From the NCBI RefSeq assembly GCF_036373705.1, contig NC_089852.1, positions 32,377,707-32,441,706 of the forward strand: a DNA stretch of 64,000 nt, given 5' to 3'. This DNA comes from Amia ocellicauda. Lineage: Eukaryota > Chordata > Actinopteri > Amiiformes > Amiidae. The notes under the pieces were generated by a model, which was given only the letters and a program-made list of their open reading frames with translations, was not told the DNA's origin and did not search any database. The translations under genes and the position numbers were made by a program. Below, piece after piece: positions 52,500 through 64,000 of the stretch. Position 1 is the stretch's first letter. Each line of letters begins with the position of its first letter.

Positions 52500-53073
52500 T
52501 GTAGCAGGATGAGCAGGCGGGTAATAGATGACTACTATGTGCCTGCTCGGTTTCTCTCCTTTCTGGTAAACAGGACCATGGACAGCAGCATGAGTCTGGC
52601 TGCACTTCCAGGATCAGGATCATGGACAGGGGTGTGGAAATTTCCAGAGTGCAGCAGAGCTGACACACCCCATGGCTGAGGCAAACAACACAGGTGAAGC
52701 CTATCAGACCTGGGCTATATAATCAGGACACTTTTCCACTCCTGTGTCTCAGTAGGTGGTTGGTGAAGGGACAAGGAGGGTGTGCTGGAGAGCAAGAGCG
52801 AGGAGAGAATGGAGAGTACAAACAAAACCAAAGGTTGCTTTTACGGATAAGAACATTCCTTCTGGATGACAACCCCCACTGTCATTTGACCCTGGCCTAT
52901 GACCCGACGACGGATTTAGCAAGAGAGAACTGTTTGTTTGCCCTTTGAACCTCATTGTCCTGGTCAACCTGGAGCCTCAGGCAATAGAAAATAAATAGAC
53001 TTACTGCTGTCTTCAACCACATCTTGCCTGGTCTTGTGTGTGATCTAACGCCCCAACCATGCACCCCGCTACA
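52500..53073 (+). mobile_element. Solo LTR between units B and C
   Basis: TGTAGCAGGATGAG...CCCCGCTACA flanked by GTTG on both sides. CTATATAATC near 52715 is TATA-like and AATAAA near 52989 a polyadenylation signal. No internal region. It differs from the other LTR families in the window. Confidence 0.75.
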
Positions 53074-53231
53074 GTTGCAAACAAACAGTATTTATTGCAA
53101 GGCAAATCAGGTTACACGTTGTATGTGCGCGCACACACCTCACCCGGAACAACTCTGCTGCCCTCTTCTGGTCGTCACCACTGTCGTAACTTCCCCATTC
53201 AAGAACATGTGAAACTCTAAACATAACCCTG
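53074..53231. other. Junction sequence between units B and C
   Basis: Sequence present at the B/C junction but absent from the C/D junction near 60380. No gene. Confidence 0.4.
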
Positions 53232-53439
53232 GAGTTGAAGACAGGCACATTATTTCAGTTTCTGGACAAAATAGTGAACTCAGTCTCAAGCAATATACAA
53301 CAAATCTGAATGAAGTGCAAAAACAGGAGTTAAATTATTTTTATCAGGCAAGTCTTCAGGAAAAAGCCCCCGCAGGCAGTGGAAAGAACTGTTTTTTGTG
53401 CAGAAAAAGGATGGGGCTACTCTGAGCCCAAACAGCTAA

Positions 53440-54142
53440 CTTAAACACATCTTTTCAGACAGTACTTGTAATTTAGTCCTTTACTCTCCTGTAAGATAGC
53501 ACTTTATAATGTTTTATCATACTTCTTGCATTGCATTCCCTTTGCCCTTGACTGTGACCTAACATCTTGTCTGCACTCAGCTTTTACAATCCAGGATGTA
53601 AGAACTCATATTGTATTCACTTGGAATTGGAATTTGTAAAATGTATTATGCTTTAATTTTCACTGTATTATGTACATTTGAATTTGTAATGTTTTATGCC
53701 TTGTACTGAACTGTATTTGTACACTTTGTATTGTGCTTGTATTTTGTATAAGTCACCCTGGATAAGGGCGTCTGCCAAGAAATAAATAGTAATGATAATC
53801 AAGTCCCAGCAGCCCTCGCGGAAATGGGCACATATTAATAAGGCTGGGCAGCACTGCCTTTCCATCTCCGTTACACAGCCCCTCTCTCAGGGCCAACCAT
53901 CCCGGCGGCCTCAAATAGTTCGGCCAGGCTGCAATCAAAGTCCGGGCAGTGAGCCACAGGTCCCTCACCTCTTTCTCCCATGGGGCAAGCAATATCTGGT
54001 GTCCCAGACTCCTCAGGGCTACTCTCTGCCGGTGGGGCTGGGGTCTGGTGTGCTTGGTAGGGGGCCAGGTGATCACAATGCAGGACCACCACCCAGCGTC
54101 GCCTCCGCAGTCACACCCAGCAGCACACTGCCCCCACCACTT
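53440..54142. mobile_element. L2 tail (+) and antisense gypsy pol fragment in unit C
   Basis: Same composition as 45450-46155, with a few base differences. Confidence 0.65.
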
Positions 54143-54375
54143 CCATTTAGTGACTGTCATCAATTTCTTTGAACTGTTTCAGAGTAGATTTGACATGGAG
54201 TATGTTCCTCTAGTGATCCGGGTTCTTCTTTCTGTGGACTTATCTCTTCTTTCTTATCTCCTTTACTAAACCTAATAATCTATAGTTTAAGAAGTCAAAA
54301 ATTCAAAACAAAAAAAAGACTAAAAAACTGCTCTGTGCTAAACTGATATTGCCGGTGCTAGAATAGTCCTCAACA
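54143..54375 (+). pseudogene. OR gene 3' fragment, unit C
   Basis: Copy of 46156-46390, with the same stops. Confidence 0.8.
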
Positions 54376-56053
54376 AAGTGTTTGCTAATCCAAGAGTACC
54401 TTATATCACTTCAAATGGCGGAACTGTGGACACAATTTGTGTATGTCTGTCTTTCCCTCCCCTGAGTGTAACTGTTTGGGCTCAGAGTAGCCACTGCCTT
54501 TTCCTGCACTAAAACCAATTCTTTCCAGTCTTCTCTATCTTTACTGTATAAAGGTGGGATATAAGTGCATGTAGGAAAAAATAAAGAGCATGTTGCCTTT
54601 AATCAGTGTCTGACTCCTTGCTTACACCCAGTAGGGTTTTGCAGTACTTAAATTGAATTATAAATGGAATGTGAAAGCACAATATAAACATTAAAGAACT
54701 TTAAATGTGGTACAATGGACCTCAGCAGGTGAAAAACATTCTCCTGTATTGTGCAAAGTCCAGTCTAAGATACATTTTCTCTCTCTAATCCTAGTCATGC
54801 TGTATATATTTCATGAACATTCATTGGGATTTAATTATAATACAATTGGCACAAATGTTTACTTTATATGTGAATAGAAAGATTATAAATCATGTTTCTC
54901 ATGTATATTGCTGTTAGAATAAACCCCCTAAATAAAACAAGACACAACAATTAAAAACAAAACAAACAAACAAAAATTAATTTGAGTGCTGTACCAGATA
55001 TTGTTCATTAGAAGTGAAAAGAGTCCTCTGATTAATTGGATAATATCTGGATACCCTTGATGATTCATTACCCAGCCTTAGCAAAAGGGAAATAGTTGTA
55101 CACAGTGTTACATGCTAGTAGAGGTGTTTATTGCATACCATTCAGTCACTGTGGTAAAGATATCCTCCTGGGTCCGATTAACATTATATTTTACATCAGC
55201 TTGTTGGAGAGCACATAACTGCCTTCGTCTATTCATCGGACAGGAGCATCTCATTGTACAGAGGAGCAGGTACCATCACATGACTCAACTCATGAATTAT
55301 GGGTTTTATGGGGTCTGTATGTTTCCTTGCATGTTAGTTATGGGTGTGAGAATCTATCAGTATATCATGAGTTAAGCTCATGGTGTCACTGCTGTCTTTA
55401 TATGAAAATTTCATTTCAATCTGTTCACATTTAGAGGTTTCACTCAGGGGCTCATACACTAGACATCCAGTCATTCAAGCTTATCCATGTAGGAACCTCA
55501 ATGTCATCCCTTACAGGGCATGCTTATGCTGCTTGTTCTTTATTCACTCATGTCAAGCTCTTCCTATTTCAGTGAGGTTAAACTGAAGCAACTGAGGAGG
55601 CTGGTGGACTAAATGCTGGAGCATTCAATTCATGACATCGATTATATAATTGTACACACACATGCACACACATATCAGGATGCCAAACTGCTGTTAACAA
55701 TTACTAGAAAGAGTTAGTTTTAATGTAGTCTAACTGCCTGTTTCTTTACATTGATCAACCTCATTGCAGCAAGCATTCTTGATCAAATACATGTAATATA
55801 CTTGTAATATGTATGTAACTTCAGGCAGTCAGCAGAAGAAATTAGGGAGTTACACATATGCACTGTAAGATTTCAAACATGCATACAAAAGTTCTAACAA
55901 CTCTTAATAAAAACAAACTGAATTAACTTAATCTAAGATACTGCTTGTGTCTCCAAAGACAAAACTAAACTCATAAAATAAGATGTCATATTGTTAGAGT
56001 GTAACTTTAGCAACTGAATCTTCTTTCCTTCAATAGGTCTACCTGATACCAGA

Positions 56054-56998
56054 ATGCTGGAAAACACCTCACACACAACATCCTTCTTATTGACAGGATA
56101 CGAAGAAACTGGGGATTTGCAATACTTATATTTTCTACTCATACTTCTAGTGTACATGCTAACAATAGCTGCTAACACAGTTATTATTTGTGTGATTTGT
56201 GTGGAGAGCAGTCTGCACGAGCCCATGTACATGTTTTTATGCAGTTTACAGGTCAACGGTTTATATGGGAGTACTGCTCTGTGCCCTGCTCTTTTAGTCA
56301 ATATTTTATCTGACAGTCATGAGATTTCTCACACAGCGTGTCTAATACAAATATATTGTTTGACCACATATGGCATGTGTGAGTTTTTAACTTTAGCTGT
56401 GATGGGATATGATAGATATGTTTCAATATGTCATCCATTTTACTACAGCACCATTATGCGTCCAAAAAGAGTGTATAAACTCATAGCCCTGACCTGGCTG
56501 CTTGTTTTTGCTGAATTTACAGTAATGATAGTAATAAGTGCTCAGCTGAAGTTGTGCCGAAGAGCCATTGAAAAGGTCTATTGTGACAACTATTCAGTAG
56601 TCAGACTTGCTTGTGATGATATTACTATTAACAATATTATAGGTTCAATTTTAAGCATTGCATTTACTGTTTGCCCTCTGCTCCTCATCCTCTATTCATA
56701 CTTACAGATCCTCAGAGTCTGTTTAAAATCATCCTCTGCATCACGATCTAAAGCTCTGAACACCTGCGTTCCCCATTTAGTCACTGTCATACATTTTTTT
56801 GTTGCTTCCTTGTTTGAGCTCTTTCAAAGCAGATTCAACATGCAACACATTCCTCTCATTATTCGGGTTCTGCTTTCTGTGCAATTCCTCATCTTACCTC
56901 CTTTACTAAACCCAATTATCTATGGATTCAGGAGTAAGAAACTTACAGAAAAGGTTAAGAAAGTGCTATGTAAACAGCTAACATTTCCAAACCTGTAG
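56054..56998 (+). CDS. Odorant receptor, unit C
   Basis: 314 residues, intact, in one exon, with TTCTTTCCTTCAATAG upstream as acceptor. The DRYVSICHPF motif is canonical here. TM1 has NTVIICVICVE, as in A. The C-terminal tail has KKVLCKQ where B has KKVLSKK. It is closest to B, and both differ from A mainly in TM4-TM5 and the tail. Expected to be an odorant receptor in olfactory neurons. Confidence 0.92.
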   Translation: MLENTSHTTSFLLTGYEETGDLQYLYFLLILLVYMLTIAANTVIICVICVESSLHEPMYMFLCSLQVNGLYGSTALCPALLVNILSDSHEISHTACLIQIYCLTTYGMCEFLTLAVMGYDRYVSICHPFYYSTIMRPKRVYKLIALTWLLVFAEFTVMIVISAQLKLCRRAIEKVYCDNYSVVRLACDDITINNIIGSILSIAFTVCPLLLILYSYLQILRVCLKSSSASRSKALNTCVPHLVTVIHFFVASLFELFQSRFNMQHIPLIIRVLLSVQFLILPPLLNPIIYGFRSKKLTEKVKKVLCKQLTFPNL

Positions 56999-57712
56999 TA
57001 GTCCTTGAATTGTATATGTCCTAATCAATGGCCTAATTTCTCTTCTGGCATTTCTTACTGCTCTTGACTATTGACCTCCCTCACTTATTTTCAATGAGAA
57101 AAATAAACTAAAACAAAAAATAACAGCCTACTTCTACAGATGGACATTAAACAAACAATCAAACTGAACTGTTAACAGCACTCCAGATCAGGTTCGGGGT
57201 CTATAATTCCCATCTATTCATTACAATGCATAGTTAATGTTTATTATAAAGGTCTGAATGAATGTAGGGATACATGCAACTATATTACCATGAAGGCAGT
57301 CACAGATGGCATATGGATTCTAAGCAATTCAGTCATCATCTCTCTCTTCTGACCTTTCAATCTCCATTCCTCTGGACTCCACCTTCAGACACCTGTATCT
57401 GTTATTTTGTTCTACCTGTAGATTGCAAATCTCTCTTATACCTTATTTTTTCTATGTAATGTGTTGGTATGTTTTATTTTAGACAGTGATGTATGCTGTA
57501 GTATCTTCCTTTTTATTGTTTCATATTTAGCTATCTTCTTCTTTCCCATATACTACTGTAAACCTGCTTTACATTAATTAGATTGTGAATTTAAAATGTT
57601 CCACTCAAAATATGTTAATATTACTTTCATTCAGTGGTGGTTTGAACCCAATCAGAACTTTCCTAGACATTTTCAGGTGTACTTTTTTTTTCCCTTAAGA
57701 AAGGCCTCACAC

Positions 57713-58730
57713 AGTTTGACCATTATCACCCTGGTGTGTGTCGAGAGGAGCCTACATGAGCCCATCTATATGTTTCTACATAAATCAGCAGTAATTGGCT
57801 TGTACTGATTTACAGTCCTGAGTCCATTCCCTATATTTAGGGTTCTATCACAAACACATGAGAGTTCTCAAAACAGATGCCTAATACAACATGTTGGTTT
57901 GAATATGTACCCAAGGTGTGAATTCTAGCAGTAATGGCATATGACAGATATGTCTCTATTTGCCACCCCCTGCAATACAGCACCATCATAGCACCTATAC
58001 ATGTTTTTATGCAGTTTACAGGTTAACGGATTGTATGGGATTACTGCTCTGTGCCCTGCTCTGTCAATGAAAGTCATGACATTTCTCGCACAGCATGTCT
58101 AATATAAATGTATTGTTTGCACACGTATTGCATGTGTGAGTATGTGGCATTCTGGCAAGCCAAATTATCATTTAGAGATATCTCTAAATGCATTTCAATA
58201 TATATATATAAAGATATCTTTAAATCATTTAGAGATATCTGCAAACCATTTAGAAATATCTAAATAAGGTGCTTTTTAAAAATATCTCTAAATGATTTGA
58301 GGATATCTTGAAATTTAGAGATATCTGCAAATCATGTCAAGATATCTTCAAATGACTTCCTTTATTTTGGCTGAGATTATCACTTCCTGTTTCCTCATTC
58401 ACTTACATAGAAATGAATGAACAGGTTTGGGTTAATCTTGGGCTACATACAGGAAGTGATTTGAAGATATCTTGAAATATTTGCAGATATCTTTAAATGA
58501 TTTAGAGATATCTTGAAATATTTGAAGATATCTTTAAATTAATTAAAGGTATCTGTACATGATAATTTGGCTTGCCATAATGGCTTTAGCTGTGATGGGG
58601 TATGACAATTTATAAGCTTATTGCTCCGAAATGGATTTCTCCAGTATGTGCATTCAGTACAGTTTTCATCTTAGCAGTCAGGTTGTCGCTGTGTAGAGTC
58701 ATATAAATAGTCTATTGTGACAAATTTTCA
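57713..58730 (+). pseudogene. OR pseudogene mosaic, unit C
   Basis: Copy of the unit B mosaic (49731-50790), with the same order of TM2, TM3, second TM2 and TM4 pieces and the same inserted MITE. Confidence 0.75.
58153..58577. mobile_element. GATATC-rich MITE, unit C
   Basis: Same 19-bp inverted ends as in unit B. Inside, an ATATATATATA run near 58199-58210 and a missing GATATC block distinguish it from the B copy. Confidence 0.85.
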
Positions 58731-58970
58731 CTGGTCCTTGCATGTACTAATATCACAATAAATAATGTCATCTCTTGCAGAGAACTATGAGAAATTCAAT
58801 TATCCTGTTTTTAGGTTTGAATTTGGATGGAATGGACAGGAGCTTTTGGCAGAAATTTCAGAAATAAAAAAGCAACATATAAAATCTGAAGCTTACACTG
58901 AGCAATGTAATACTTGTCGGTTCTCAACACTGAAACTCAAGTATTTACTGATGGCACTGGCCATGAAAAT

Positions 58971-59405
58971 GTGACACAAACATAAGAACATAAGAAAGTT
59001 TACAAACGAGAGGAGGCCATTCAATCCATCGTGCTCATTTGGTGTCCATTAATAAGTAAGTGATCCATGGATCCTGTCCAGTCTATTTGTGAGTGTTCCA
59101 AAATTATCGGCTTCAACCACAACGCTGGTGAGTTTGTTCCAGATTATGACATCTCTCTGTGTGAAGAAGATTCTCCTGCTTTCTAATGCCTTTAAGCCCA
59201 ATTTCCATTTGTATCCCCAGGTCCGTGTGTCCCTGCAGATCTGGAAAAAAAAGCTCCTCCGTTTTGACGTGGTTGATGCCTTTAATGATTTTGAAGACCT
59301 GAGCCCCCACACAGTCTTTTCTGTTCTGAGTAGGACATTCCTTTCAAACCTGCAATAAGTCTGGTTGCTTGTCTCTGAACTGCCTCTAGATCAGCGATTT
59401 ATTTA
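58971..59405. repeat. Interspersed repeat, family unassigned (unit C)
   Basis: Copy of 51046-51480. Confidence 0.5.
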
Positions 59406-59527
59406 TTGAAGTGTGGTGCCCAGAACTGTACACAGTAATCCAGATGAGGTCTAATTAGTGCATTGTACAGTCTTAACATTACTTCCCTTGTAACAACAGC
59501 ATTACAGACCCAAATCACCAAGGTGGT

Positions 59528-60107
59528 TGAAGAGCCATTATTAATGTTTTATATAAACTGTATTATGTTTTATATTAATAATAATATGCAGACCAAGAAA
59601 AGTAAATGTACTTTGGTAGCAACAACCATTTTGCAAGTTGTTCAGGGCATACCCTCTAGTCAATAATAGAAAAGATCAAACATGCAGAGAGAGAGAGGGC
59701 CCACAGATTGTTAAAAGTCTGTGGACTTAAACTTTTCTCCAGATAGGCAGGAACTGTTTTTGTTAATGAGCAATTAATTGACAGTTGTTAAATAAGATCC
59801 GTGGGATTGGACCTTTCCTAGTATATCAAAGGAAGACATCTGTTCTTTGTATCCCACACCTCTTCCGAGGAAGACTACCATGAACATTACAAGGGTCAGA
59901 AATCTGACCTCAAGATAACACTCTGGCAAACCCCCAGTGACAGACCCCAGCCACAGACCCACATGTCTTGCAATGTATATAAGGCTGACCACTTGTGCTG
60001 TTCAATAAGTCTCTGCTGAGGTAGAGTGCTTCCATGTCGGGCCCCTTCCAGGCCTGGCATGTTAAATAAATACATTTACCATCTATGCATCCAGACTGGG
60101 TTCTTCA
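59528..60107 (+). mobile_element. Solo LTR in unit C
   Basis: 580 bp, TG...CA, flanked by GTGGT as in unit B, so it was inserted before the B/C duplication. Confidence 0.88.
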
Positions 60108-60383
60108 GTGGTCTCTTAAGACAGCCCCAATGTCACTGATGTACTTAAAGTCAGTTTCAGAAAATTGTCATGTAAAAAGCTTTAAGTTTTAAAGCTTTAA
60201 GTACATTTCCAAACTTCAACTTCCATGAAAAACAATATAGGATGACATCTGGTATGGGAAGCGTCCCCTCCTTTAATGTTTTATTGCCAGTTTGATATAA
60301 AAAAATCTTTTAGAAGCTGCTCTATCCACAACGTCCACCAATCACTGTGTTTGTGCTGCTTGTTGCCAAGTTTTAAGTGAAGT

Positions 60384-61577
60384 TGGAGTTGAAGACAGGC
60401 ACATTATTTCTGTTTCGGGACAAATGAGTGAACTCAGTCTCAAGCAATATACTACAAATCTTGATGAAGTGCAAAAACGAGTTAAATTAATTTCTTCAGG
60501 CAAGTCTTTAGGAGAAAGCCCCCGCAGGCAGTGGAAAGAACTATTTTTTGTGCAGAAATAAGGCAGGGGCTACTCTGAGCCCAAACAGGTAACTTAATCA
60601 AGTCCCAGCAGCCCTTGCAAAAATGGGTTCATATTAATAAGGCTGGGAACTGCCTTTCCATCTCCGATACACAGCCACTCTCTCAGGGCCAACCTTCCCG
60701 GCTGCCTCAAACATTTCGCCCAGGTTGCAATCAAAGTCCAGGCAGTGAGCCACAAGTACCTCACCTCTATCTTCCATGGGGGCAGCAACATCCGGTGTCC
60801 CAGAGACCTCTGGCACGGCCGTCAGGACCACTCTTCGCTGGCAGTGCAGGGGTCTGGTGAGCTTGGTAGGGGGCCAGGTGATCACAATGCAGCACCACCA
60901 CCCAGCGTCGCCTTGTTTGCAATTCCAAGAGTACCTATGTCACTTCAAATGGCAGAACTGTGGACATTTGAAGACTAATGTAACTCATACATGGAATCCA
61001 AAACAACATAATTTGTGTATGTGTGTCTTTCATTTGGTTTCCCTCCCCTGAGTGCAACTGTTTGTGCTCAGAGTAGCCACTGCCTTTTTTCTACACTAAA
61101 ACCAGTTCTTTCCACTGCCTTCTCTATCTATGAAGGTAGAATATACGTGCATGTAGGAAAAAATAAAGAGCATGTTGTCTGACTCCTTGCTTGAATCCAG
61201 TAGGGTTTTACAGTAACAAAACTTTTATGATACTATAAATGGAATGTGAAAGCAAAATATAAATGTTAAAGAACTTTAAATGTGGTACAATGGATCTCAG
61301 GTGTCAGATGCTTGTTCACATCGGGTGAAAAACATTCTCCTGTATTGTGCAAAGTCCAGTCTCAGATACATTGTCTCTCTCTAATCCTAGTCATGCTGTA
61401 TATATTTCATGAACATTAATTTGGATTTGATTATAATAAAATTGGCACAAATGTATTACTTTATATGTGAATAGAAACATTGTAAATCATGTTTCTCATG
61501 TATATTGCTGTTAGAATAAAAACCCTTAATAAAACAAAACAAAACAATTTACAAAAAAAAAACAAAAAACAATGTAT
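60384..61577 (+). repeat. Partial OR unit D without a receptor
   Basis: Matches the beginning of the other units: GGAGTTGAAGACAGGC start, left inverted arm (about 60520-60590), antisense gypsy fragment (60600-60910; CDHLAP-type reading is damaged), right arm (about 61045-61120) and the OR flanking module to about 61560. No L2 tail and no OR gene in this window. Confidence 0.75.
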
Positions 61578-61636
61578 CTTTCAAGTCGTAAGCACTCCCC
61601 AAGGGGGAGGGGTTTCTGCACACTTCCATAAGAACC
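61578..61636 (+). mobile_element. DIRS terminal fragment
   Basis: TTTCAAGTCGTAAGCACTCC...GGGGGAGGGGTTTCTGCACAC matches the left terminus of the DIRS-like element at 35020-35080. The retroviral LTR begins directly after it. Confidence 0.6.
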
Positions 61637-61907
61637 CATTTGTTGGGGTAAAATTGCCCCCTATGTATTTTATATACCCACTGTATAATACTCTGCATGT
61701 TGGGAGAACAGAGTACAAGGATTTTTATATAACATATTCTACTAACTGTTAGGAATTATTAAGCTTTGTTCTGATATTAGGTAGACATACTGATTATTTA
61801 ACCTACTGTAACTATGTAACTAATTGTATTGTATTCTTATAGTAGGATTAGGTTAGAACAGATTCTGCAGATTTGACATTGACATATCTCACTGGAAATC
61901 TTGCCGT

Positions 61908-62730
61908 GCAATTCCAACTGCCCACTGCACCTTCCATAAGAGAGCTCAAATATCTTCTAAGGCAAGGTTGCCGCACGGGCACCCCACTGGCTTGCCTGTC
62001 TGGTGCATGTTGTTGACCACACGGGTGAATTGAAGGGAGATGTGTGGGTGGAAGTATTTTTCAATTGGTTTGCCAAAGGTTTCATTGTGACATCTCAGCA
62101 ATAGTGTACAACTTGCAACATTTGTCAAGCTCATAATCCTGGGGAGGGAGCTGATTTCACAAAATCATTACTTTGTTAATATGCAAATAGATTGTGTTAA
62201 AATGCCTACATGTTGTGGTTATGAATATATATTTGTAAAAATGTAAATGTTTTCTACAAAGAGTTAAAGTCTATCCCTTTATGAAGGCTGATGCAGTACA
62301 AGTACAGTACAGTAAAAATACTGTTAAGGGGTGCTAAAATGTGCAAACAGGGCTCGAATGTCCAGATGGTCTTCCTATAGTCCTAATGACAATGAGATTG
62401 TCAGCAAATCTGAAAAAAGAAAAGAAAAGAAACGAAGCTCTTTATCAGCCTGATATTATTATGGGATGACATCCACTTGATGGATGATGCAATGTTATAT
62501 TTTGGTATGGGTCTAACACATGCATTCGAAGCTGTCCATTCACAGGTAAAAGCTGCCCAGCCCAGCAGGACTGTCACCCATTTCAGCCAGGTGACTAAGT
62601 GTACATCAAAGCCCAGGTGGACAGGGCCCTACCAGGTGCTCCTGACCACCCACACAGCTGTGCAGTGCCAAAGGGAAACAACACTGGTGGAGACCAGAGG
62701 GATACTCTCCCTTTCTCCCGGACCCTCGAG
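61908..62730 (+). pseudogene. Retroviral integrase fragments
   Basis: Near 62026-62150 one frame holds an HHCC zinc-binding pattern: H-x3-H (HVVDH), then about 30 residues later C-x2-C (CTTCNICQAHNPG), with a TAG just before the Cys pair. The catalytic core is missing. At 62477-62749 the C-terminal end of an integrase is visible (PRWTGPYQVLLTTHTAVQ), a signature of gamma/epsilon-type retroviruses. Inactive. Confidence 0.7.
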
Positions 62731-62749
62731 AAACAGCACTGAATCCTGA

Positions 62750-63540
62750 TGATGGCTGGGGTCGGCCTCACCCTTCTGATCATTGTCCTGTCGGCTCTAC
62801 TGGAGCGATCCAACTCGATTGAATGCCAACAACTCAACCACTGTCCCACGGCGGGACACAAATAACAGCCGCTCCACCTCCCTGACGAGAGAGAACACCG
62901 ATCTCCAACTGTCCTATCAGTTTACTAAAAGACTTGAATATATCAGGGTGCTGAGTGTGCTCAAATGTGCCCCGGAAATGCTCTGGGAGGAATTCCCATG
63001 ATCCCTGTCCCTCTCAAAGTTGAAGATGTCTGATAAAACTGCTGACTCTGTTAATAACGTAACAGCTGAAATGGTTGCCATACGCACAAAGTTGTTTTAA
63101 AAGATTTCTTTCTGATAGCAAAAGGAGGGTGTGTGCGCTCATTGGTAAAGAATGTTGTACCTACATACCTGACAACTCTGAACAGATTCATGATCTTACA
63201 GATCACATTCGTAGAGAAGTAACTAAGTAACTAAAATTCACCAGACCCCAGAGTGGTCTCTGGGGAGCTGGATAAGTGGCTCCCTAGGAAACCTTGGTGC
63301 TCTTATAGGCCCAAGGACTGCTTTTATTCTTGGAATATTCATTTTTCTCTGTTTGTTTTGTGTTGATCAAGTGTTGTTGTACCCTGCATAATTATCATTT
63401 TGCTCTTATTGTGCCTTGGTCCCTGTATATGTGCGTGTTTACAAAAATGTTTGGCTCGCTTGGTGTCTTCATCCATGGATGCTTTGAACCCTAAGCGCTT
63501 CGATGCCCACCAGGCACAACTGCTGAAACAACGATGAAAT
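62750..63540 (+). pseudogene. Retroviral envelope remnant
   Basis: Overlapping frames carry a leader-like hydrophobic stretch near 62755-62800 and, near 63120-63230, a transmembrane-subunit region with the Cys of a CX6CC-type motif and a KECCTYIPDN-like stretch, split by a frame change. A hydrophobic membrane span with CIIIILLLLCLG follows near 63384-63420. Many stops. Described only as a decayed copy. Confidence 0.65.
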
Positions 63541-63901
63541 AACACGTAATGAACACTGGAAATCAACTTGGTCTTGCCGGCCACTTGATGAGCGCCGATG
63601 GACCACAATGAAAGAACAATCACCATAGACATTAACAAATTTTGGGATACCTTGAAGAACAATACTACTTCAAGAAGAAGTAGTTTCTGCAAATTACCTA
63701 CTGGGACCATGGAATGAGAACTGTGCCTCTAAAAGATTAAACGTATGACAAGGAAATAAAGCCTCAGAGGTGGTGGAAACTGGTGTGTTTACAGAATCTG
63801 ATCAAGAGGGCTTACTTTGTGATTAACATGTCCAAAATGTATTTTTATATCTAACGCAATTTTACGGAATTAACGTAACATGTTTCATTAAAGAAGGCAA
63901 C
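63541..63901. other. Region between envelope remnant and 3' LTR
   Basis: No gene recognised; ends directly at the LTR start TGTTGGGG at 63902. Confidence 0.4.
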
Positions 63902-64000
63902 TGTTGGGGTAAAATTGCCCCCTATATATTGTATATACCCACTGTATAATACTCTGCATGTTGGGAGAACAGAGTACAAGGATTTTTATATAACATATTC

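Larger units (their letters stand above)
53232..60379 (+). repeat. Odorant receptor unit C
   Basis: Near-identical copy of unit B. The first 100 bases (GGAGTTGAAGACAGGCACATTA...) are shared with unit D but replaced in unit B by the Tc1-like element's flank. A 78-base difference near 58762 (absent in C) and small changes in the MITE distinguish it from B. Confidence 0.92.
61641..64000 (+). mobile_element. Endogenous retrovirus remnant, running off the window
   Basis: A 5' LTR begins TGTTGGGGTAAAATTGCC at 61641 but is cut off near 61907; a second LTR with the same start begins at 63902 and continues past the window end. Between them lie damaged integrase and envelope pieces. Gag, protease and reverse transcriptase are absent. 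Incomplete, non-functional old insertion. Confidence 0.82.

Overview
The window reads as a vertebrate chromosome, most likely a ray-finned fish. It carries three intact fish-type odorant receptor (OR) genes among L2 LINEs, DIRS-like, Ty3/gypsy, Tc1-like and hAT elements, endogenous retroviral LTRs, and a large Maverick/Polinton (adintovirus-like) element. No bacterial features, CRISPR arrays, rRNA or convincing tRNA genes were seen. I cannot name the species. Some interspersed repeats remind me of non-teleost ray-finned fishes, but that is only an impression.

Layout. 1-2420: antisense DIRS-like retrotransposon remnant. 2421-6300: AT-rich DNA with one decayed antisense ORF near 5.0-5.8 kb. 6330-9772: sense L2 LINE split by a second L2 tail. 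9773-10190: old copy of a sequence that also flanks the OR genes. 10195-22474: Maverick/adintovirus-like element. 23179-24399: apparently intact Tc1-like transposon of DD36E spacing. 24648-25203: solo LTR. 25420-26700: hAT remnant. 27454-35030: OR unit A (receptor at 33511-34455) with an antisense L2, a MITE and a solo LTR. 35030-38370: sense DIRS-like remnant. 38381-45323: second Tc1-like element, entered by a solo LTR and by a near-complete gypsy element. 45340-52455 and 53232-60379: two nearly identical OR units, B and C. 60384-61577: start of a fourth unit without a receptor. 61641 to the end: decayed endogenous retrovirus.

Maverick element. Rightward genes (10.69-17.02 kb) are two small paralogous ORFs, a possible zinc-binding ORF, a short MGN-starting ORF, a retroviral-type integrase with chromodomain, penton (single jelly-roll), a pX-like core protein, the hexon-type major capsid protein and an adenain-like protease. 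Leftward genes (22.47-17.27 kb) are a two-exon histone-fold candidate, an acidic ORF, protein-primed-type DNA polymerase B, packaging ATPase, a small basic protein and a 233-codon ORF. The two sets converge near 17.1 kb. This combination is what a capsid-forming, self-replicating integrating element needs. This copy is dead: integrase, major capsid protein, polymerase and ATPase are broken, and one deletion has fused the polymerase to the ATPase. Penton, protease and several accessory ORFs remain open.

OR units. Each receptor is a single coding exon with a splice-acceptor-like sequence just upstream. Every unit carries the same antisense gypsy pol fragment, an L2 tail and a pair of inverted arms, so the transposon cargo was copied along with the receptors.
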